The notes under the pieces: generated by a model | The model's input: the letters and a program-made list of their open reading frames with translations, nothing else | Told to the model about the DNA's origin: nothing | The model's database searches: none | Program-made: the position numbers and the translations under genes | Source: JTS-RE9 sp964649195 | GTDB lineage: Bacteria > Planctomycetota > Phycisphaerae > Phycisphaerales > Phycisphaeraceae | Assembly (NCBI GenBank): GCA_964649195.1 | Contig: CAZYPK010000223.1 | Span: forward strand, 1-6,500 | Direction: 5' to 3' | Length of the DNA stretch: 6,500 nt | Shown here: positions 4,951-6,500 of the stretch, in pieces | Numbering within the stretch: position 1 is the stretch's first letter | How the letters are laid out: each line of letters opens with the position of its first letter

Positions 4951-5487
4951 TCAAACGGCCCTGACGCCCCATCGCTTCACTCTCGGATCATCCGGATGCC
5001 CGTGGTGCAGCCTCGCCAGTGATACGTAGTGCGGCGCCAGCCATGCAAGATATTCACGTTCCTTCGCCGAAGTCTCCCGCACCACCTTGCCGGGCACGCC
5101 CATCACCACGCTGTCATCAGGCACGATCAGATTCGGCGGCAGCACCGCGCCGGCGGCGATCAGACACCGCCTGCCGATCCGCGTCCCGCCCAGCACCGTC
5201 GCCCCCATGCCGATGAGCGTGCCATCGCCCACGCCGACGCCATGAACGATCGCCCCGTGACCGATGGAGACATGGGCGCCGATGATGTTGGGCACGTGGG
5301 AATCGCAATGAATGACCGCGTTGTCCTGCACATTGGAACCGACGCCGATGGCGACCCTGGCGACATCGCCGCGAATGGCCACGCCGAACCAGATGGAGAC
5401 ATCGGCTGCAAGATCGACATCGCCCACGACCCGGGCGGTGTCGGCAATGTAGCAATCGCCAATGCGCTGCATGAGAGGTGAAGCCAT
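4951..5487 (-). CDS. gamma-carbonic anhydrase family protein (YrdA/PaaY-type, left-handed beta-helix)
   Basis: 178 aa, a trimeric hexapeptide-repeat protein. Rows of the left-handed beta-helix run from about residue 16 to 130 (VVGDVDLAADVSIWFG onward), then a C-terminal helix about 136-160. The zinc site is intact: H60 in VIHCD, H77 and H82 in SIGHGAIVHG. R39 and D41 (IRGD) and Q54, D55 (VQDN) match conserved gamma-class residues. Like YrdA and PaaY it lacks the acidic loop of archaeal Cam, so carbonic anhydrase activity is possible but not assured; an acyl-CoA thioesterase or other hydrolytic role is known for relatives. The ATG at 5487 is chosen because family homology begins at MASPLMQRIGDCYIADTA. 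TATAAT lies exactly 6 nt upstream, and the further upstream open frame runs through tandem repeats. Predicted leaderless and monocistronic. Confidence 0.9.
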   Translation of the reverse strand: MASPLMQRIGDCYIADTARVVGDVDLAADVSIWFGVAIRGDVARVAIGVGSNVQDNAVIHCDSHVPNIIGAHVSIGHGAIVHGVGVGDGTLIGMGATVLGGTRIGRRCLIAAGAVLPPNLIVPDDSVVMGVPGKVVRETSAKEREYLAWLAPHYVSLARLHHGHPDDPRVKRWGVRAV

Positions 5488-5499
5488 CGGCGGATTATA
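5485..5499 (-). promoter_or_regulatory. -10 box abutting ATG (leaderless promoter)
   Basis: On the minus strand TATAAT (complement of 5494-5499) is followed by CCGCCG and the ATG at 5487. The 6-nt spacing matches the two plus-strand cases and leaves no room for a Shine-Dalgarno. The perfect consensus hexamer in such a G+C-rich gap makes chance less likely. Confidence 0.6.
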
Positions 5500-5523
5500 A
5501 GTCGGCCGTTCGCCTTGGGGGGA

Positions 5524-5555
5524 AGGCACGGAGGCACGAAGGCACAGAGGCACGG
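5524..5555. repeat. 8-bp tandem repeat, four units (AGGCACGR)
   Basis: Units at 5524, 5532, 5540 and 5548 read AGGCACGG, AGGCACGA, AGGCACAG and AGGCACGG. The array lies 25 bp upstream of the carbonic-anhydrase-like promoter, in the divergent gap. On the minus strand it reads as repeated CTCCGTGC. It breaks the only long upstream extension of that gene's reading frame into repeat-derived sequence. Copy-number variation between strains would be expected. Confidence 0.65.
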
Positions 5556-5584
5556 AGGGGGAAGAGGAAGGCAATGAGGCACGT

Positions 5585-5709
5585 CGGGTGGCTGGGGCGG
5601 AGTCTTCGACGCCCCGGCGCCCCCCGGCACCCCCCGGCGCCCCGCGGAGCCCCCGGCGCCTTGCTGTTTCATCGGGCCGGGGCTTCGCGGACTCAGCCCC
5701 AGCCACCCG
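5585..5709. repeat. 33-bp inverted repeat with 10-bp tandem core
   Basis: Arms 5585-5617 (starting CGGGTGGCTGGGGC) and 5677-5709 (ending GCCCCAGCCACCCG) are inverted copies with about four mismatches in 33. Between them lie 10-bp tandem units from 5614 to 5653: CCGGCGCCCC, CCGGCACCCC, CCGGCGCCCC and GCGGAGCCCC. No gene is visible. The unit occupies much of the 290-bp divergent gap between the carbonic-anhydrase-like gene and the small Cys-rich gene and looks like a non-coding mobile or amplifying repeat. Confidence 0.6.
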
Positions 5710-5765
5710 GATTCAAACTGAGCCACCACCGAAATCTGATGCAATGAAAAGCGACCGATGGCGGT

Positions 5766-5780
5766 TATACTGTTCTCATG
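5766..5780 (+). promoter_or_regulatory. -10 box abutting ATG (leaderless promoter)
   Basis: TATACT at 5766-5771 is followed by GTTCTC and the ATG at 5778. The 15-base string TATACTGTTCTCATG differs at only two bases from the one at 2163-2177, TATACTCTTTTCATG. No Shine-Dalgarno and no recognisable -35 are seen. Confidence 0.6.
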
Positions 5781-6197
5781 CAATCGCGTTGGCTTCGCAT
5801 TCTGCTCATCGGCGTGTTCAGTTTGTGGTTCGGCATCATCGTGCCGGGCCACGAGCGCGGCGCGATCCGCGTGGCCGGCGCCAACGCCCTGCCGGCGAAT
5901 GGTTCCGCCGGTGATTCGTGCCATGCGACCGCCCCCGCCGCCAAGCCGACCTGCGGCCACTGCCCGGTCGGCGGACCCGCGGAAACGGAGAACACGCCTG
6001 CACCATCGGGCGATGGTTCCAAGCACTGCGCCATCTGCAAATTCATCGGCGTGCTCGATGCCCCGGTGATGGTCGCTTTCGACCTGCCTCACTCCTACCA
6101 GCTTGCGACGCTTGAGCCGCTGCCGGTCCGGGCCGTCGCATCGCTGATGCTCCTTTCTTCGCACCGCGATCGCGGGCCGCCTTTCCTTTTCATCTGA
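5778..6197 (+). CDS. small exported cysteine-rich hypothetical protein (DUF2946-like)
   Basis: 139 aa. Residues 5-22 are hydrophobic (LRILLIGVFSLWFGIIVP) after a basic MQSRW start, giving a signal peptide or anchor. The exported part holds five cysteines: C48, C59 and C62 in CGHC, and C84 and C87 in CAIC, with H49 and H61 nearby. Two CXXC motifs suggest metal binding or disulfides outside the cytoplasm. The segment KHCAICKFIGVLDAPV (82-97) and the C-terminal RGPP (132-135) resemble small proteins of DUF2946 type, though I cannot confirm this by alignment. Residues 63-82 are a low-complexity Pro/Gly linker. The ATG at 5778 is supported by TATACT 6 nt upstream. The next gene on the strand, a prepilin-like protein, starts 158 nt downstream after three stem-loops. 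Function unknown. Confidence 0.7.
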   Translation: MQSRWLRILLIGVFSLWFGIIVPGHERGAIRVAGANALPANGSAGDSCHATAPAAKPTCGHCPVGGPAETENTPAPSGDGSKHCAICKFIGVLDAPVMVAFDLPHSYQLATLEPLPVRAVASLMLLSSHRDRGPPFLFI

Positions 6198-6207
6198 TGG
6201 TCGTTGG

Positions 6208-6326
6208 TTCGCCCCGCCGCGCGGTGAAGCCTTGCGCTTTCACCTCGCGCATGGCGGCGAATCCCGTTGCTGTTCATGAAGCCCGTGAACAGCCATTGCC
6301 GGCGTCACGCAGTCAAACTGCGCCGG
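6208..6326 (+). ncRNA. three consecutive stem-loops: candidate structured leader
   Basis: The 158-nt gap before the prepilin-like gene folds into three separate hairpins. Hairpin 1 (6208-6261) pairs TTCGCC/GGCGAA, GCC/GGC, GCGC/GCGC and GGTGAA/TTCACC, with bulges of only two bases and a 10-nt loop. Hairpin 2 pairs 6269-6276 (GCTGTTCA) with 6286-6293 (TGAACAGC). Hairpin 3 pairs CCGG/CCGG and CGCAGT/ACTGCG (6308-6313/6317-6322) around CAA. The ribosome site follows 18 nt later. It matches no riboswitch class I know; it could be a cis-regulatory RNA, an attenuator or palindromic repeats. Confidence 0.4.
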
Positions 6327-6343
6327 TCTGACTTCATCACGAA

Positions 6344-6348
6344 AAGGA
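6344..6348 (+). promoter_or_regulatory. ribosome binding site of the prepilin-like gene
   Basis: AAGGA lies 7 nt before the ATG at 6356 in an A-rich stretch. It fixes that ATG as the start rather than the internal ATG at 6443, which has no ribosome site. Confidence 0.65.
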
Positions 6349-6355
6349 AAAAACC

Positions 6356-6500
6356 ATGCGCTTTGTTTTTCAAGCGTCTTCGCGCCCTTGTTGTCCGACC
6401 GTTGAGGCACGATGCCGCCGCGCCTTCACGCTCGGCCATCCAATGCTCCGTTCGCCAAGGCGAACGGCTAAATGCGCCGCCGCTGCCTTCACCCTCATCG
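6356..6500 (+). CDS. prepilin-type N-terminal domain protein (partial, runs off the window)
   Basis: Only the first 48 codons are visible. The window ends inside AAAAFTLI, the start of a type IV prepilin-like cleavage and methylation motif (normally followed by E and a long hydrophobic helix). Such proteins are cleaved by prepilin peptidase and form pili or pseudopili; planctomycete-like genomes hold many DUF1559-type versions. Unusually, an earlier RRAFTL (residues 22-27) precedes the real motif by 22 residues, and between them lies a palindrome at 6448-6467. The leader is therefore about 44 residues and rich in Arg and Cys, far longer than the usual 6-20. The ATG at 6356 is supported by AAGGA 7 nt upstream; the ATG at 6443 would give a 15-residue leader but lacks a ribosome site. 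Confidence 0.6.
   Translation, partial: MRFVFQASSRPCCPTVEARCRRAFTLGHPMLRSPRRTAKCAAAAFTLI
6448..6467. repeat. 9-bp-arm palindrome inside the prepilin leader
   Basis: CCGTTCGCC (6448-6456) and GGCGAACGG (6459-6467) are perfect inverted copies around AA. It lies between two AFTL-coding segments and keeps the reading frame open. A related half-site, GGCCGTTCGCCTTGG, occurs at 5503-5517, suggesting a dispersed short palindrome family. Confidence 0.5.

Noticed and set aside
5488..5706. 73-residue N-terminal extension of the carbonic-anhydrase-like protein
   Set aside because: It is translated from tandem and inverted repeats (Arg/Gly/Pro-rich) and bypasses the TATAAT box that sits 6 nt from ATG 5487.
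5160..6164. 334-codon minus-strand frame spanning the repeat-filled gap
   Set aside because: It crosses both repeat elements and two opposing promoters, is Arg/Pro-rich, and overlaps genes with clear features.

Overview
The window reads as chromosomal DNA of a G+C-rich, repeat-rich bacterium. The best guess is a planctomycete or close relative. This is inferred from a prepilin-type N-terminus (AFTLI) at the right edge, an abundance of short palindromic and tandem intergenic repeats, and several genes whose -10 box sits directly on the ATG. No rRNA or other phylogenetic marker is present, so the assignment is tentative. I see no tRNA, rRNA or CRISPR array.

Layout. Positions 1-208 hold two stem-loops and a 20-bp tandem repeat, with no convincing gene. 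On the minus strand, 209-1957 encodes an OppA-like oligopeptide-binding protein. Diverging from it is a two-gene plus-strand cassette: a minimal nucleotidyltransferase with a GSX10DXD motif (2175-2555) and a HEPN-domain protein (2476-2856) overlapping it by 80 nt. This has the make-up of a nucleotidyltransferase/HEPN toxin-antitoxin pair. Next comes a stretch of lower G+C with two small membrane proteins on the minus strand (2932-3225 and 3271-3477), separated by a 16-bp perfect palindrome. Positions 3509-3771 carry two non-coding inverted-repeat elements; the second is MITE-like, with 12-bp ends and a 36-bp perfect inner stem. A secreted FKBP-type prolyl isomerase follows (3803-4639, minus), then a 34-bp diverged inverted repeat. 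A gamma-carbonic-anhydrase-type left-handed beta-helix protein lies at 4951-5487 (minus). Its divergent intergenic region is filled with tandem and inverted repeats. Then come a small exported Cys-rich protein (5778-6197, plus), a 158-nt gap with three successive stem-loops, and the start of a prepilin-like protein that runs off the window (6356-6500+).

Expression. Three genes show a -10 hexamer exactly 6 nt before ATG (TATACT, TATACT and TATAAT), which predicts leaderless mRNAs. Others (oppA-like, FKBP, HEPN, prepilin, the 68-aa membrane protein) have a Shine-Dalgarno sequence instead, so both initiation modes appear to coexist. The main biological unit is the nucleotidyltransferase/HEPN pair. 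The other genes look like independent single-gene transcription units separated by repeat elements. Nothing here proves a wholly new system. The strongest candidates for new biology are the structured 6208-6326 leader, the doubled AFTL motif in the prepilin start, the MITE-like element and the leaderless promoter signature.
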